This document shows, in pieces, positions 50,718-60,201 of a stretch of 64,000 nucleotides of DNA. Every line of letters begins with the position of its first letter. The first letter of the stretch is position 1. The notes under the pieces were generated by a model. It did not search any database and was not told where the DNA came from. It worked only from the letters and a program-made list of their open reading frames with translations. Position numbers and translations under genes: made by a program. The stretch is from Acidobacteriota bacterium (GTDB taxonomy: Bacteria; Acidobacteriota; Thermoanaerobaculia; Gp7-AA8; JAHWKK01), in NCBI GenBank assembly GCA_019347945.1, contig JAHWKK010000012.1, forward strand, positions 1-64,000, written 5' to 3'.

Positions 50718-53122
50718 AAGCGTGCCGCGAGAATCGGCTCGATCTCGGCGGGGGGGAGGGGTCTCGCAAAGAAATACCCTTGAAGATGTTCGCAATGTTC
50801 AGCACGAAGAAACCGGCTCTGGACCTCGGTCTCGACTCCTTCGGCAACGACATCGAGCCCGAGTTGCCGCGCCAAGGCCAAAACGGCGGAAATGATCGCT
50901 GAGCTCTGCGTCTGTTCCCTGACCTCCTCGATGAACACCCGATCGATTTTGATGCGATCCACGGGAAAGCGACTGAGATAACTCAGCGAGGAGTAGCCGG
51001 TGCCAAAGTCGTCGAGCGCGATCCGAACGCCCATTTTCTTGAATTCGTGCAGATTTTCGAGAGCGAGCTCGGGATTCTGCATCGCGACGTTCTCGGTGAT
51101 CTCGAGCTCGAGACAGGATGCGTCGATACCGTATTTGCCCAGCAGGCCCTGGACACGGCGGGGAAGCGTCGTGTCGTGGAACTGACGTGGAGAAAGATTG
51201 ACGCTCACCCTGGTCCGAATGCCGACGGAGATCCAGAAGTGGAGCTGTTTCAGAGCTTCAGACATGACCCAGTCGCCGATTGCGTTGATGAGGCCTGAAC
51301 GTTCTGCAAGGGGGATGAAATCGGTGGGCAGAAGCTCTCCTCTTTCCGGATGGTTCCAGCGTACCAGAGCTTCCACGCTCACGATCTCTTCGGTTGCAGC
51401 GTGAATCAGCGGCTGATAGTGAAGGTGGAGCTGTTGCATTTCGACGGCCCGATGAAGATCGGCCTCCAATTTCATCTTGTCCACTGCTTTGTCATTTTCC
51501 AGCTGGGACGAGAAAGAAAACGTGTTCTTGCCGATGTCTTTTGCCGTGTGCATCGCGATATCCGCGGACTTGAGAAGCGACTGACAATCGATACCGTTTT
51601 CTCCCGACAAGGCGACCCCCGCGCTTGCCGAGATCAGCACCGTTCGGTTTTTCAGAAGGTAAGGTCTGGATACGGCCTGGACTACTTTCGTCGCGATAGC
51701 CTGGGCACCTTCGCGATTTTCGACGATGGCCGCGATTGAAAACTCGTCGCCGCCCAGACGGGAAACGATGTCGTCATTTCGGAGGGCCTTCTGTATTCGG
51801 AAGGCAACGAGCTGGAGCAACTCGTTACCGACGCTGTGGCCGAGCGTGTCGTTGATGACTTTGAAATCGTCGAGACCTACCAGCAGCACCGTTACGAATC
51901 CCTTTGTCCCGGCGCGCGATATGGCTTCGGTGACGTGCTGCTCGAAAAGTGCAGCGGAAGGGAGACCGGTCAAAGTGTCGTGAAAAGTCTGATACTCGGA
52001 TTTTTCCTCGGCGAGTCGCCGATCGGTGATGTCGAATGCCGTTCCCTCAATGACGCTCGACTCGCTTGCTGGTGTCTCCAGCAGGGAGAGGTTTTGCACC
52101 GTCCATATCGGCGTTCCGTCTTTCTTCCTGAGCGCGAGCTCGATCCCTGTAACGAACCCTGTGCGCCGGAGAGCTTCGAATGCACTTTCACGATCCCGCG
52201 AGTCGACGTAGAGGTCGCCGCCGCTGCGAATCAGCTCCTGCCTCGAGTCGTACCCGAGGAGCCTGGCAAACGCATCGTTGCACTCGAAGACGCGGCCATC
52301 CTCCACCCGCGCCCGAAAGATCCCCGCCAGGCTGCGATCGAACAGCATGCGGTATCGGCGGTCGAGCTGGTCGTGTTCGCGCTTTCTTTCGCGCGCTTCG
52401 GTGACGTCGATCATGGAGCCCCGCGTACCGTGCAGCCGGCCGTCGCGGAGAACAGGAGAGTCGGAAACGATCACCCGTCGGATCGATCCATCCGGCCGCT
52501 GGATTTCGTACTCCAGGTCCGCCACACTCAATCCTGCGTGGAGAGACTCGAAATGACGTCGGAATACGGGACGGTAATCGCTGACCAGATTCTCTTCGAA
52601 CGGTTTGTTGACGATCTGGCTTCGTGATCGACCCAGAATTATCGCCTCGGAATCGTTCAGCTCGACGTATCGGCCCTCTGCATCGAGACTGTGCAGGCCG
52701 ACGGGCGCCGAGCGAAAAAGATCGGCATAGCAATCCGCATCGGTGGGGGACGGGCATGATGCGTTCCTCATGACCCCGACGAATCCTCGCGGAATCTCGG
52801 ACGGGAAGGAGCCGAACGAGACTTCTGCGTCGATGACCCGATTGGTGCTGTCCAGAACGGGAAACCGGACGGCGGTCCATGGGGTGGCAGGCCGGCCTTC
52901 CGAGCTGGCGAACCGCTCGAGGGCACTCTGGTAGAGAAGCTGATGGTCTCCGGGAATGAGGGCGTTGAGGGTTCGGCCTACCAGATCGGCGGGATCGTAG
53001 CCGAGGATGGACTCGGCCCCGGGGTTGATCGAAAGGATGCGGCCCGCGGAGTCGATGATGCCGATCACGTCGCTGGTACCGACGGTCTCTTCCGGACCCA
53101 CCGTTTTCGAGGACTTCCTCAC
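50702..53122 (-). CDS. Triple-PAS GGDEF-EAL protein
   Basis: 806 aa, soluble. Three PAS domains (~18-125, 130-250, 255-375: IGIIDSAGRILSINPGAESILGY, GLHSLDAEGRYVELND, FRARVEDGRVFECNDAFARLLG across short segments), then GGDEF with VGLDDFKVINDTLGH and LGGDEFS, both intact, and EAL with VEALVRWNHPERG, DDFGTGYSSLSYL, KIDRVFI, AEGVE, intact. Both synthesis and hydrolysis of c-di-GMP are possible. The longest start (ATG 53122) is taken. Confidence 0.93.
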   Translation of the reverse strand: MRKSSKTVGPEETVGTSDVIGIIDSAGRILSINPGAESILGYDPADLVGRTLNALIPGDHQLLYQSALERFASSEGRPATPWTAVRFPVLDSTNRVIDAEVSFGSFPSEIPRGFVGVMRNASCPSPTDADCYADLFRSAPVGLHSLDAEGRYVELNDSEAIILGRSRSQIVNKPFEENLVSDYRPVFRRHFESLHAGLSVADLEYEIQRPDGSIRRVIVSDSPVLRDGRLHGTRGSMIDVTEARERKREHDQLDRRYRMLFDRSLAGIFRARVEDGRVFECNDAFARLLGYDSRQELIRSGGDLYVDSRDRESAFEALRRTGFVTGIELALRKKDGTPIWTVQNLSLLETPASESSVIEGTAFDITDRRLAEEKSEYQTFHDTLTGLPSAALFEQHVTEAISRAGTKGFVTVLLVGLDDFKVINDTLGHSVGNELLQLVAFRIQKALRNDDIVSRLGGDEFSIAAIVENREGAQAIATKVVQAVSRPYLLKNRTVLISASAGVALSGENGIDCQSLLKSADIAMHTAKDIGKNTFSFSSQLENDKAVDKMKLEADLHRAVEMQQLHLHYQPLIHAATEEIVSVEALVRWNHPERGELLPTDFIPLAERSGLINAIGDWVMSEALKQLHFWISVGIRTRVSVNLSPRQFHDTTLPRRVQGLLGKYGIDASCLELEITENVAMQNPELALENLHEFKKMGVRIALDDFGTGYSSLSYLSRFPVDRIKIDRVFIEEVREQTQSSAIISAVLALARQLGLDVVAEGVETEVQSRFLRAEHCEHLQGYFFARPLPPAEIEPILAARFHHTS

Positions 53123-53214
53123 CCGATCATTCCCCTCCCCACACCGCTCCTCGAGTCCTGCCCATCCTACCTCACCTTTCCTCCGTTGGCCACCCCGGAT
53201 CGGCCGGTTTCTGC

Positions 53215-53245
53215 TAATATCCGGAGCGGTTCAAACCGGAGGAAA
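53215..53245 (+). promoter_or_regulatory. Candidate -10 and ribosome site of the small secreted protein
   Basis: TAATAT (53215-53220), then GGAGG (53238-53242 region) before ATG 53248. Confidence 0.4.
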
Positions 53246-53247
53246 AT

Positions 53248-53808
53248 ATGAGGAAAGATGTCTCCAGATTTTGGGTATTGGTTATGGCTTTCGCGGTCGT
53301 CATGGCGTCTCCGATCCATGCGAATGGAGTCGATGAGGAGGATCTCGAAGACGAAGGACGCGGCATCATCGAGAACTACGAGGAGATGGTCGAGGGCGAC
53401 GGCATCAACTGGATCTGGGTCGCGCCGGGCATCACTCTGCGAGATTACAGAATCGACGTCGGCAGATTCGAGAATCTGTCGGGCGAGAATGATGACGACA
53501 TGGAAGAAGCGCTCAACGACGGCTTTCAGCAGGGTTTCGGGGAGCTGTCCCGGCGCGCCGACCGAAAGGGAACGCTGACGACTCAGAATGCCATCCACTG
53601 GGCGGAGGAGGCCAGCGAGGGCAAGCGATGGATTCCTTTTGCCGGCCATCATCTTGCTCAGGCCGGGGTTGGAATCGAGATGATTTTCCGCAACTCGAGC
53701 GGAGAGGTCGTCGCGATGGTCCGCCATTCCGGCCGTGAGGGGAACGAGCTCGAGGACGCGGCGGAAGAGCTCGTCGACGACCTGATTGATTGGGTCAACG
53801 ACAACTAG
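53248..53808 (+). CDS. Small secreted acidic protein, unknown function
   Basis: 186 aa. Signal MRKDVSRFWVLVMAFAVVMASPIHA, mature protein acidic at both ends. Middle segment WVAPGITLRDYRIDVGRFENLSG, then helical DDMEEALNDGFQQGF and LVDDLIDWVNDN at the end. Resembles small DUF4410-like periplasmic proteins in layout, but I cannot assign a family. Strong GGAGG ribosome site. Confidence 0.75.
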   Translation: MRKDVSRFWVLVMAFAVVMASPIHANGVDEEDLEDEGRGIIENYEEMVEGDGINWIWVAPGITLRDYRIDVGRFENLSGENDDDMEEALNDGFQQGFGELSRRADRKGTLTTQNAIHWAEEASEGKRWIPFAGHHLAQAGVGIEMIFRNSSGEVVAMVRHSGREGNELEDAAEELVDDLIDWVNDN

Positions 53809-53814
53809 TTCCCG

Positions 53815-54702
53815 TCAGCCGAGGGCGGTGGCAAAGGTCGAACGCAGCTCGGAAAACACATTCTCCGCGGGGATACCTTTGTCACGGTATCCCCCGGCTT
53901 TTCTGATCAGCGAAGCCAGCTTCGAGTCGTCGAGCTTCTTCGAATCGAGGGTTTTGCCGTTGATCTCGCAGAACGTCAGGGCTGCAGCGAGTGCAAGGCG
54001 CTGGTTGTGGCTTCCGAACGGCTGGTTCTGCAGCAGAGCGAATGTGAAAGCTGCTGCTTTCTCGGCGATCGTCGAATAGGCATCCCTTCCGAAGATGGAC
54101 GCCCGAGGCCTTTCTACCGCGTTGAGCAGGCCGTAGCGCGAGACGACATCTCCTCCCACCGCCGTCTTCGGTCCGAGCTCCTCGGCCAGCGCCCGGTGCA
54201 TCCCGATGAGGTCCTCTTCAGTGAGGTACAGGGTTTCCGCTGCCGGCCTATTCGCGGAGCTTCCCGAGAACACCAGCATACTTCTTGACAACTTTCTGGA
54301 AACCGGCGGCAACGTCGGGCGACTGGAAGGTGTCCTTCCCTTTTTTGCTTTTGCCGGAGCTTTTTTTGGGGCTGGCTTTTTTCGGGCTGCGGGTTTTTTT
54401 GGAGCCGCCTTTTTTTTGGCTGCTTTTTTTGCCGGAGCTTTTTTTGGGGCTGGTTTTTTTCGAGCTGCTGGCTTTTTTCGAGCTGCTGGTTTTTTTCGAG
54501 CCGCTGGTTTTTTTCGAGCCGCTGGCTTTTTTCGAGCCGGTGGCTTTTTTTTGGCTGCTTTTTTTGCCGGAGCTTTTTTTGGGGCTGGCCTTTTTCGGGC
54601 TGCGGGTTTTTTTGGAGCCGCCTTTTTTTGGGCTGCCTTTTTTGCTGCCTGCGGCTTTTTTACCTTTTTTCGCGCTACTTTTTTTTGACTTTTTTTTGCC
54701 AT
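53815..54702 (-). CDS. Lys/Ala/Pro-rich tail joined to a degenerate Doc/Fic-like domain
   Basis: 295 aa if read from ATG 54702, which has GGGGGG at 7 nt. Residues 1-125 are histone H1-like repeats of KKPAARKKPA type. Residues ~165-270 look like a Doc toxin domain: LYLTEEDLIGMHRALAEELG, GLLNAVERPRASIFGRDAY, IAEKAAAFTFALLQ, ALTFCEINGKTL. The Fic/Doc motif (HPFxDGNKRTA in active members) reads QPFGSHNQRLA, missing the catalytic His and the NKR Lys, so AMPylation/phosphorylation is unlikely. An ATG at 54279 could start the Doc part alone. See the overlapping frame at 54248-54706. Confidence 0.55.
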   Translation of the reverse strand: MAKKSQKKVARKKVKKPQAAKKAAQKKAAPKKPAARKRPAPKKAPAKKAAKKKPPARKKPAARKKPAARKKPAARKKPAARKKPAPKKAPAKKAAKKKAAPKKPAARKKPAPKKAPAKAKKGRTPSSRPTLPPVSRKLSRSMLVFSGSSANRPAAETLYLTEEDLIGMHRALAEELGPKTAVGGDVVSRYGLLNAVERPRASIFGRDAYSTIAEKAAAFTFALLQNQPFGSHNQRLALAAALTFCEINGKTLDSKKLDDSKLASLIRKAGGYRDKGIPAENVFSELRSTFATALG

Positions 54703-54706
54703 TCAT
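54248..54706 (-). CDS. Alternative frame: Lys/Ser/Gly-rich histone H1-like protein
   Basis: 152 aa from ATG 54706, four bases before the other frame's ATG. Repeats GSKKASGSKKTS and SPKKSSGKKSSQKK run to residue ~120, then a helical C-terminus (SPDVAAGFQKVVKKYAGVLG). Third codon positions are richer in G and C here than in the other frame, favouring this frame for the repeat part, while the ribosome-site spacing favours the other. Either frame gives a basic DNA-compacting tail. The many A8 runs on this strand could also permit slippage between frames. Confidence 0.5.
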   Translation of the reverse strand: MNGKKKSKKSSAKKGKKAAGSKKGSPKKGGSKKTRSPKKASPKKSSGKKSSQKKATGSKKASGSKKTSGSKKTSSSKKASSSKKTSPKKSSGKKSSQKKGGSKKTRSPKKASPKKSSGKSKKGKDTFQSPDVAAGFQKVVKKYAGVLGKLRE

Positions 54707-54723
54707 AAGCCCCCCGAAGTCGT

Positions 54724-54752
54724 ATCATAAACATGATAAAGCGTTGAGTCAA
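54724..54752 (-). promoter_or_regulatory. Promoter of the Lys-rich/Doc-like locus
   Basis: On the minus strand TTGACT (54752-54747), 17-bp spacer, TATGAT (54729-54724), each five of six to consensus; transcript would start about 10 nt before the G6 ribosome site. Confidence 0.75.
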
Positions 54753-54863
54753 CGTATTTTAACTCGTGAGGGCGGTAAGAATCCCCCGAAATGGCTTGAT
54801 CACTTCCTAATCGATTGATCCGACGCGGCTTAAACTCGTAAATATTCACGATAAAGATTCATA

Positions 54864-55676
54864 TCAATCAGGACGCATCTGGCATTCGGGACACCAGTAG
54901 GTCGAGCGGGACGAGCTTCCCTGCCTGGCCATCCTGACCGCCGTTCCGCATCGCCGGCAGGGCTTGTCCTTGCGTTTGTAAACCCAGAGGCTCGCCCTCG
55001 GGTCGAGCGCCGTGCGGGTCGTACGAATGCCCGACGCAGCCGGCGAGACGTTGGCCAGAAGGAGGCGACGCGCGATGCGGAGAAGCTCTCGGCGCTTGCC
55101 TGTCGATATGAGCTGCACAGGGAGGAAGGGATCGACTCCTGCGAGAAACATGATCTCGGATTTGAAAACGTTACCGACACCGCCGGCGATCCTCTGATCG
55201 AGAAGTACCTCACCGATTTCCCGGCCAGGTAAAGCTGCCATCTGTGCCAGGGCAGCATCTTCGTCAAACTCCTCCGAGAGAAGGTCGACGGAGGAGCGGA
55301 CGGTGGAGGACTCGATCTGCTCGCACGCCACCAGGGCCGCATCGGGAACCGAAAAGCCGATCGCGGTCCACTCGTCGGTCTCGAGAACGATTCTGGCGCT
55401 GGACCGGCTGCGGCGCCATTTCTCGCCGCGCCGGTAGATGTGCCAGCTTCCGGACATCCGCATGTGTGTCCTGAGGCAGAGGTCGCCGCTGAATCGGATG
55501 ATCAGGTGTTTGCCACGGGAAAACACGTCGGCGATGGTCCGTCCGCGGATTGGCGTTTCTGACTCCTCGAGTCGCGTCAGGGCGGGATAGACCGAGTCGA
55601 TTCGGAGGACGCGCTGACCCGAGAGCGCTCGCGCGAGGGTCTTCGCCGCCCGGTGGATGGTGTCTCCTTCAGGCAC
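54864..55676 (-). CDS. Fpg/Nei-family DNA glycosylase (Nei2-type endonuclease VIII)
   Basis: 270 aa from GTG 55676; the mature N-terminus PEGDTIHRAA carries catalytic Pro and Glu. The helix-two-turn-helix segment GGVGNVFKSEIMFLAGVDP and the C-terminal zinc finger CRRC..CPEC are complete. It excises oxidised pyrimidines and cleaves AP sites. Its start overlaps the end of lhr by 8 nt. In mycobacteria nei2 and lhr are likewise neighbours, so this is a conserved repair pair. Confidence 0.93.
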   Translation of the reverse strand: MPEGDTIHRAAKTLARALSGQRVLRIDSVYPALTRLEESETPIRGRTIADVFSRGKHLIIRFSGDLCLRTHMRMSGSWHIYRRGEKWRRSRSSARIVLETDEWTAIGFSVPDAALVACEQIESSTVRSSVDLLSEEFDEDAALAQMAALPGREIGEVLLDQRIAGGVGNVFKSEIMFLAGVDPFLPVQLISTGKRRELLRIARRLLLANVSPAASGIRTTRTALDPRASLWVYKRKDKPCRRCGTAVRMARQGSSSRSTYWCPECQMRPD

Positions 55677-58600
55677 GGCCGGAATGTCGTTTCTGAATCC
55701 CGAGCGAGGTCGAGGTCCAGCCGAAATCATGGACGAGTCTTTCTCCGAAAGGGTGTTCGGCGGGCGCTGTGCCATCAATGGTCTCGATGAAAGCGGCCCT
55801 GCGGGAGCGGTTTTCGGGCTCGAGCGCCTCAGCGAGACGGGAGCCAATGCGGGTCTGTTCCGGCTCCTGATCGGGAAGCCAGGTGATGATGTGGCGACTT
55901 CCTCTTGCGATCCATGCCGCGAGATGTCCGTCAATGATCACGACCCTGGTGCCTACGGAGCGGGAGGGCCTGCGAGAATCGGAGGTATCGGGCCAGCGGA
56001 GGGCAGAGCCGAACGGGTTGGCCGGATCGGTCGATGAAATGACCGACGTTTGCTTTGATCTTTCGGTCGCGCCGCGGAAGCTTCGAAGCCGCTCGATGGC
56101 CCCGGGCTGAGCGAACTGGGAACCGCCGAGGCCGTCGACGAACAATCCTCGTCGCAGCCGGCCCGCTTCCTCGAGCGAACGGAAAGTCGGGTAGATGCCG
56201 GAGAAACCCCCCTCCAGCTCGAAGGCGGCGGTATCACGCGTCACGATTCCATAGCGCTGAAGAAGCTGGGTGGCCCGGGCAAGCGAGCGTTCCTCGGCGG
56301 TTGCCGACGGCGGCGGAACCAGGGACCAGCGTCCTTCACTTCCCCGCAGACCCTGACGACGGGAGCGGAAGGACGTCGATCTCGAGCGGCGACGTTCGCG
56401 ACCGGAACCGAGCAGACTCCTGAGAGGATGGAACGAGTCGTTCCGTACGACGCTCTTCCAGACCAGCCGCCAGAGAATCTCGAGCAGCTCCCCCGGGTAG
56501 CCGTGGCCCGCCCTCGCGTGAATATCGGCGAAAAAGGATGGGCCGTTCTCGCTGAGGATGTCGACCACGGCACTTTCGTCCGCCGGGAGCTCGGCTTCGG
56601 GTCGGGGAGAAAAAACAGGGAGGTGATCAGTTAGAAAGAGCGCGACCCGCCCGTCGTTGTGGCCGAGTGGCTCGAGCCCGACCCAGGTGATCTCGCCTGC
56701 CGCCGCGAGCGTGTCGAGCTCCGAGGACCTGAAGTCGGCTACTCGTGCCGGGAAGATCTCGGTTTCGAGGATCGAAACGGGGAGGGGAAAGCCCTCGAGC
56801 TTCTCGACGGCATCGAGGAGTGCATCGAGGCCTCCCGAAGGGCGGGCGATCCCCTGCCAGTCCTGAAGAAAACGGACGAAAACCTCCTGCTCGGCCGGTT
56901 CGACTTCCGAGCGCAGCTTTGCGAGGGACCGCCTGCGGATCGTCTTCATGACATCGGCATCGCACCACTCGCGCTCGAGCCCGAAGGGGCTCAGCTCTCC
57001 CTCGACCAGACGTCCTTTTCGTGCGAGGTTTTCGAGGAGAGGCTCGATCGCTCCCCGAGTGAATCCGTATCTCGTTTTGAGGGCTCGTAGCTCGAATGGC
57101 CCGTGAGTGCGGGCGTAGCGCATCACGAGATCGGCCAGGGGATCGCGATCTGATTCGAGCATCCGGTCCGGCAGGCCTGAGGGAAGAGGAATCCCGAGTG
57201 CATCGCGATAACGACTCGCGTACTCTGCGGGAATCAGCCGTTCTTCGCCTCGAATCCGGACAGGGATGACGCGCTGCTGTTTCAACAACGGGTCGAGAAA
57301 ACCCGACCAGGAAGCGCCGGCGATTCTCTGTTCGAGCTCTGGGCGCGAAAGATCGCCCAGGCGAAGCAAGAGATCGTGGAGATCGTCCTGTGATGCGGCT
57401 GCGGCCTGCGGTGCGAGAAACTGAAGCTGATGCTCGAGCTCGGAGAGGACGTTCGGGTCGAGAAGCTCGCGGAGCTCGACCTCTCCGATGAGCTCGCGGA
57501 GTTGAGCGGGGTCGATCGAGAGCGCCTGAGCGCGTCTTTCGGCGAGAGGGGCGTCTCCGTCGTAGATGAAATTCGCTACGTAGCGGAACAGGATGGCACC
57601 GGCGAACGGGCTGGGCCTGGTCGTATCGACGACCGAAACCGAGATGGCCCGGGAGCGGATCTCTCGAAGGATCTCGCTGAGCGACCCCAGATCGAAGACG
57701 TCTGTGAGGCATTCGCGGTAGGTCTCGAGGATGAGCGGAAATGAGTGGAAGTCGGATGCTGCGCGGAGCAGATCCGATGCGCGCTTGCGTTGTTGCCAGA
57801 GGGGGGTTCTGACCCCGGGTCGTTTTCTCGGCAGCAGAAGAGCCCTGGCGGCGTTCTCGCGGAACCTCGCGGCAAAGAGCGCCGTATTTGCCAGGTGCCG
57901 AACGATGAGATCGCGAAGTTCGTCGGGGTCGGGAAGGAAGAGCTCCGGATCGGGAGATTCCTCGATGTCAGGGATGCGGATGACGAAACCGTCATCGGTC
58001 CACATCGATTCGACCTCGAGTCCCATCCGATCCTGGATCGTGCCGACGACCGCAATCGCCCATGGAGCGTGAACCCGGCCCCCGAATGGCGAGAGGACGC
58101 AGATTCGCCAGTCTCCGAGCTCGTCGCGGTAGCGTTCGATGACGATTGTCCTGTCTGTCGGGATTTCCGCTTCGTTTCGCTGGTCATCGATGTACTGAAC
58201 CAGATTTTCGGCTGCCAACTCATCGAGATCGTGATCTCGTCTCAATTGGCTCTTGGCGTCTTCCCGGCTCGACTGAACGATTTGTCTGAGAAGCTGGCCG
58301 ATCTCTCTGCCGAGCTCGGCGCTCCGGCCCGCACTTTCCCCTTTCCAGAACGGCATCTTTCCTGGCTCACCCGGTGCGGGGGAGACGATGATTCGATCGA
58401 AGGTGATTTCCTCGATTCTCCAGGTCGATGCACCGAGCACGAACGTTTCGCCTTCGCGTGATTCGAAGACCATTTCCTCGTCGAGCTCTCCGACGCGGGT
58501 GGTCTTTCCGTCGGCACCGGGAAGAAAAACGCCATAGAGGCCGCGGTCGGGGATGGTCCCGGCATTCGCAATGGCAACCCTTGCCGCACCTCGACGAGGC

Positions 58601-60147
58601 GCCAGGAGGTCGGTCACGCGATTCCAGGTGAGACGCGGGCGCAATTCGGCAAAGTCGTCGGACGGGTAAACACCGGTCATGACGTCGAGGATGCCGTCGA
58701 AGGCTCCGCGGCTCAGCTCTGCGTACGACGCGGCGCGGGTGACGAGGGTATAAAGCTCTGCCGAGGTCATCTCGTCCATCGCGATGGTCGCGACGATCTG
58801 CTGGGCGAGAACGTCGAGCGGGTTTCGAGGAAAGCGGACCGGTTCGACCTGGCCTCGTTTCATCGCCGACGTGATCGCCGCACATGCCACGAGGTCGCCT
58901 CGATACTTCGGGAAGATGATTCCGCGGCTCCGCGCCCCGACCTGATGACCGGCCCGGCCGATCCGCTGGAGTGCGCTGGCAATCGTGGCGGGCGATTCGA
59001 TCTGGATGACGAGATCGATCGCTCCCATGTCGATTCCGAGCTCGAGAGACGAAGTGGCGACGAGTGCCGGAAGCTTTCCGGTCTTGAGCATGTCTTCGAT
59101 CTCGGTTCGTCGGGCCCTCGACATCGATCCGTGATGGGCGTACGCCAGCGTGGTCTCGCCGAGCTCGTTCAACGCGCCAGCGAGCCGTTCGGCCAGCCGG
59201 CGCGAGTTGACGAAAATCAATGTCGAACGGTGGCTGCGGATGAGCTCGAGAAGGCGCGGGTGAATCGAGGGCCAGATCGAATGCCGGGTTTCAGGTTGGG
59301 CAGCGGCACCGCTCGGGATGTCGACGGGCTCACCGAGCCGAGCCATGTCCTCGACGGGCACCTCGACCAGAAGGTCGAGCTTCTTCTGTTCCCTGGTGTG
59401 AATGATGGTGACCGGCCGGGGGGTCCAGACGTCGCCCTCCCGTGTGCCTCCGCCGAGAAAACGTGCGACCTCTTCGAGGGGTCTTTGAGTGGCGGACAGG
59501 CCGATACGCTGAAGTGTTCTTCCCGCGAGCGATTCGAGCCGCTCCAGAGAGAGCGCGAGATGGGCTCCCCGTTTCGTTCCGACAACCGCGTGAATTTCGT
59601 CGATGATGACGGTTTCGACGTTCTCGAGCGCTGCACGCGCCCGGGAGGTGAGCATGAGAAAGAGCGACTCGGGAGTGGTGATGAGAATCTCCGATGGGGT
59701 CCGGGAGAATGATCGGCGTTCGCTCGAGCTGGTGTCGCCGGTTCGAATGAAAAAAGTGGGCGGCTCGACATCGAGACCCATATTGATGGCGGCGTTTCGA
59801 ATACCGACCACCGGAGCTCTGAGGTTTCGTTCGACGTCGACGGCGAGAGCTTTCAATGGGGAGATGTAGAGAACCCTGCAGATGCCACGGTGGGGTGCGA
59901 ACATCAGCCGGTCGATCGAAGCGAGGAAAGCGGTGAGGGTTTTACCGCTTCCGGTCGGGGCGCAGACGAGCGTCGATTCGCCTCTCAGTATTGCCGGCCA
60001 GGCGGTGGATTGCGCCATGGTGGGCGCAGAGAAAACGTCCCGGAACCAGCTGGCGACTGCGACATGGAAACCATCGAGCACCTGATCCGGGATCGCTTGT
60101 TCGGCATTCGGAGACATCGGCTGGGCTCTCGTGGAATCGCTGGACAT
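55669..60147 (-). CDS. lhr: Lhr-family large ATP-dependent DNA/RNA helicase
   Basis: 1,492 aa, close to full-length Lhr (~1,500). Q-motif region PTMAQSTAWPAI, Walker A CAPTGSGKT, motif II IIDEIHAV, motif III LSATQRP, motif VI QRIGRAGHQ; Lhr core with winged helix and beta-barrel follows to ~860, then the Lhr C-terminal region containing tandem winged-helix domains, which in E. coli Lhr is linked to uracil glycosylase activity. It unwinds 3'-tailed duplexes, preferring RNA:DNA hybrids, in DNA repair. Divergent from the phosphodiesterase-like gene across 54 bp; co-transcribed with nei. Confidence 0.96.
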   Translation of the reverse strand: MSSDSTRAQPMSPNAEQAIPDQVLDGFHVAVASWFRDVFSAPTMAQSTAWPAILRGESTLVCAPTGSGKTLTAFLASIDRLMFAPHRGICRVLYISPLKALAVDVERNLRAPVVGIRNAAINMGLDVEPPTFFIRTGDTSSSERRSFSRTPSEILITTPESLFLMLTSRARAALENVETVIIDEIHAVVGTKRGAHLALSLERLESLAGRTLQRIGLSATQRPLEEVARFLGGGTREGDVWTPRPVTIIHTREQKKLDLLVEVPVEDMARLGEPVDIPSGAAAQPETRHSIWPSIHPRLLELIRSHRSTLIFVNSRRLAERLAGALNELGETTLAYAHHGSMSRARRTEIEDMLKTGKLPALVATSSLELGIDMGAIDLVIQIESPATIASALQRIGRAGHQVGARSRGIIFPKYRGDLVACAAITSAMKRGQVEPVRFPRNPLDVLAQQIVATIAMDEMTSAELYTLVTRAASYAELSRGAFDGILDVMTGVYPSDDFAELRPRLTWNRVTDLLAPRRGAARVAIANAGTIPDRGLYGVFLPGADGKTTRVGELDEEMVFESREGETFVLGASTWRIEEITFDRIIVSPAPGEPGKMPFWKGESAGRSAELGREIGQLLRQIVQSSREDAKSQLRRDHDLDELAAENLVQYIDDQRNEAEIPTDRTIVIERYRDELGDWRICVLSPFGGRVHAPWAIAVVGTIQDRMGLEVESMWTDDGFVIRIPDIEESPDPELFLPDPDELRDLIVRHLANTALFAARFRENAARALLLPRKRPGVRTPLWQQRKRASDLLRAASDFHSFPLILETYRECLTDVFDLGSLSEILREIRSRAISVSVVDTTRPSPFAGAILFRYVANFIYDGDAPLAERRAQALSIDPAQLRELIGEVELRELLDPNVLSELEHQLQFLAPQAAAASQDDLHDLLLRLGDLSRPELEQRIAGASWSGFLDPLLKQQRVIPVRIRGEERLIPAEYASRYRDALGIPLPSGLPDRMLESDRDPLADLVMRYARTHGPFELRALKTRYGFTRGAIEPLLENLARKGRLVEGELSPFGLEREWCDADVMKTIRRRSLAKLRSEVEPAEQEVFVRFLQDWQGIARPSGGLDALLDAVEKLEGFPLPVSILETEIFPARVADFRSSELDTLAAAGEITWVGLEPLGHNDGRVALFLTDHLPVFSPRPEAELPADESAVVDILSENGPSFFADIHARAGHGYPGELLEILWRLVWKSVVRNDSFHPLRSLLGSGRERRRSRSTSFRSRRQGLRGSEGRWSLVPPPSATAEERSLARATQLLQRYGIVTRDTAAFELEGGFSGIYPTFRSLEEAGRLRRGLFVDGLGGSQFAQPGAIERLRSFRGATERSKQTSVISSTDPANPFGSALRWPDTSDSRRPSRSVGTRVVIIDGHLAAWIARGSRHIITWLPDQEPEQTRIGSRLAEALEPENRSRRAAFIETIDGTAPAEHPFGERLVHDFGWTSTSLGIQKRHSGRA

Positions 60148-60201
60148 CGACGCGACTCATTGCAAGAATAGGGGCCACGATCGGGCAGGATCACCTCGAC
60201 A

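Noticed and set aside
54206-54818. Plus-strand open frames rich in Phe, Ala, Gly and Leu
   Set aside because: Complement of the Lys-rich repeats; hydrophobic only because AAA reads as TTT. Not membrane proteins.
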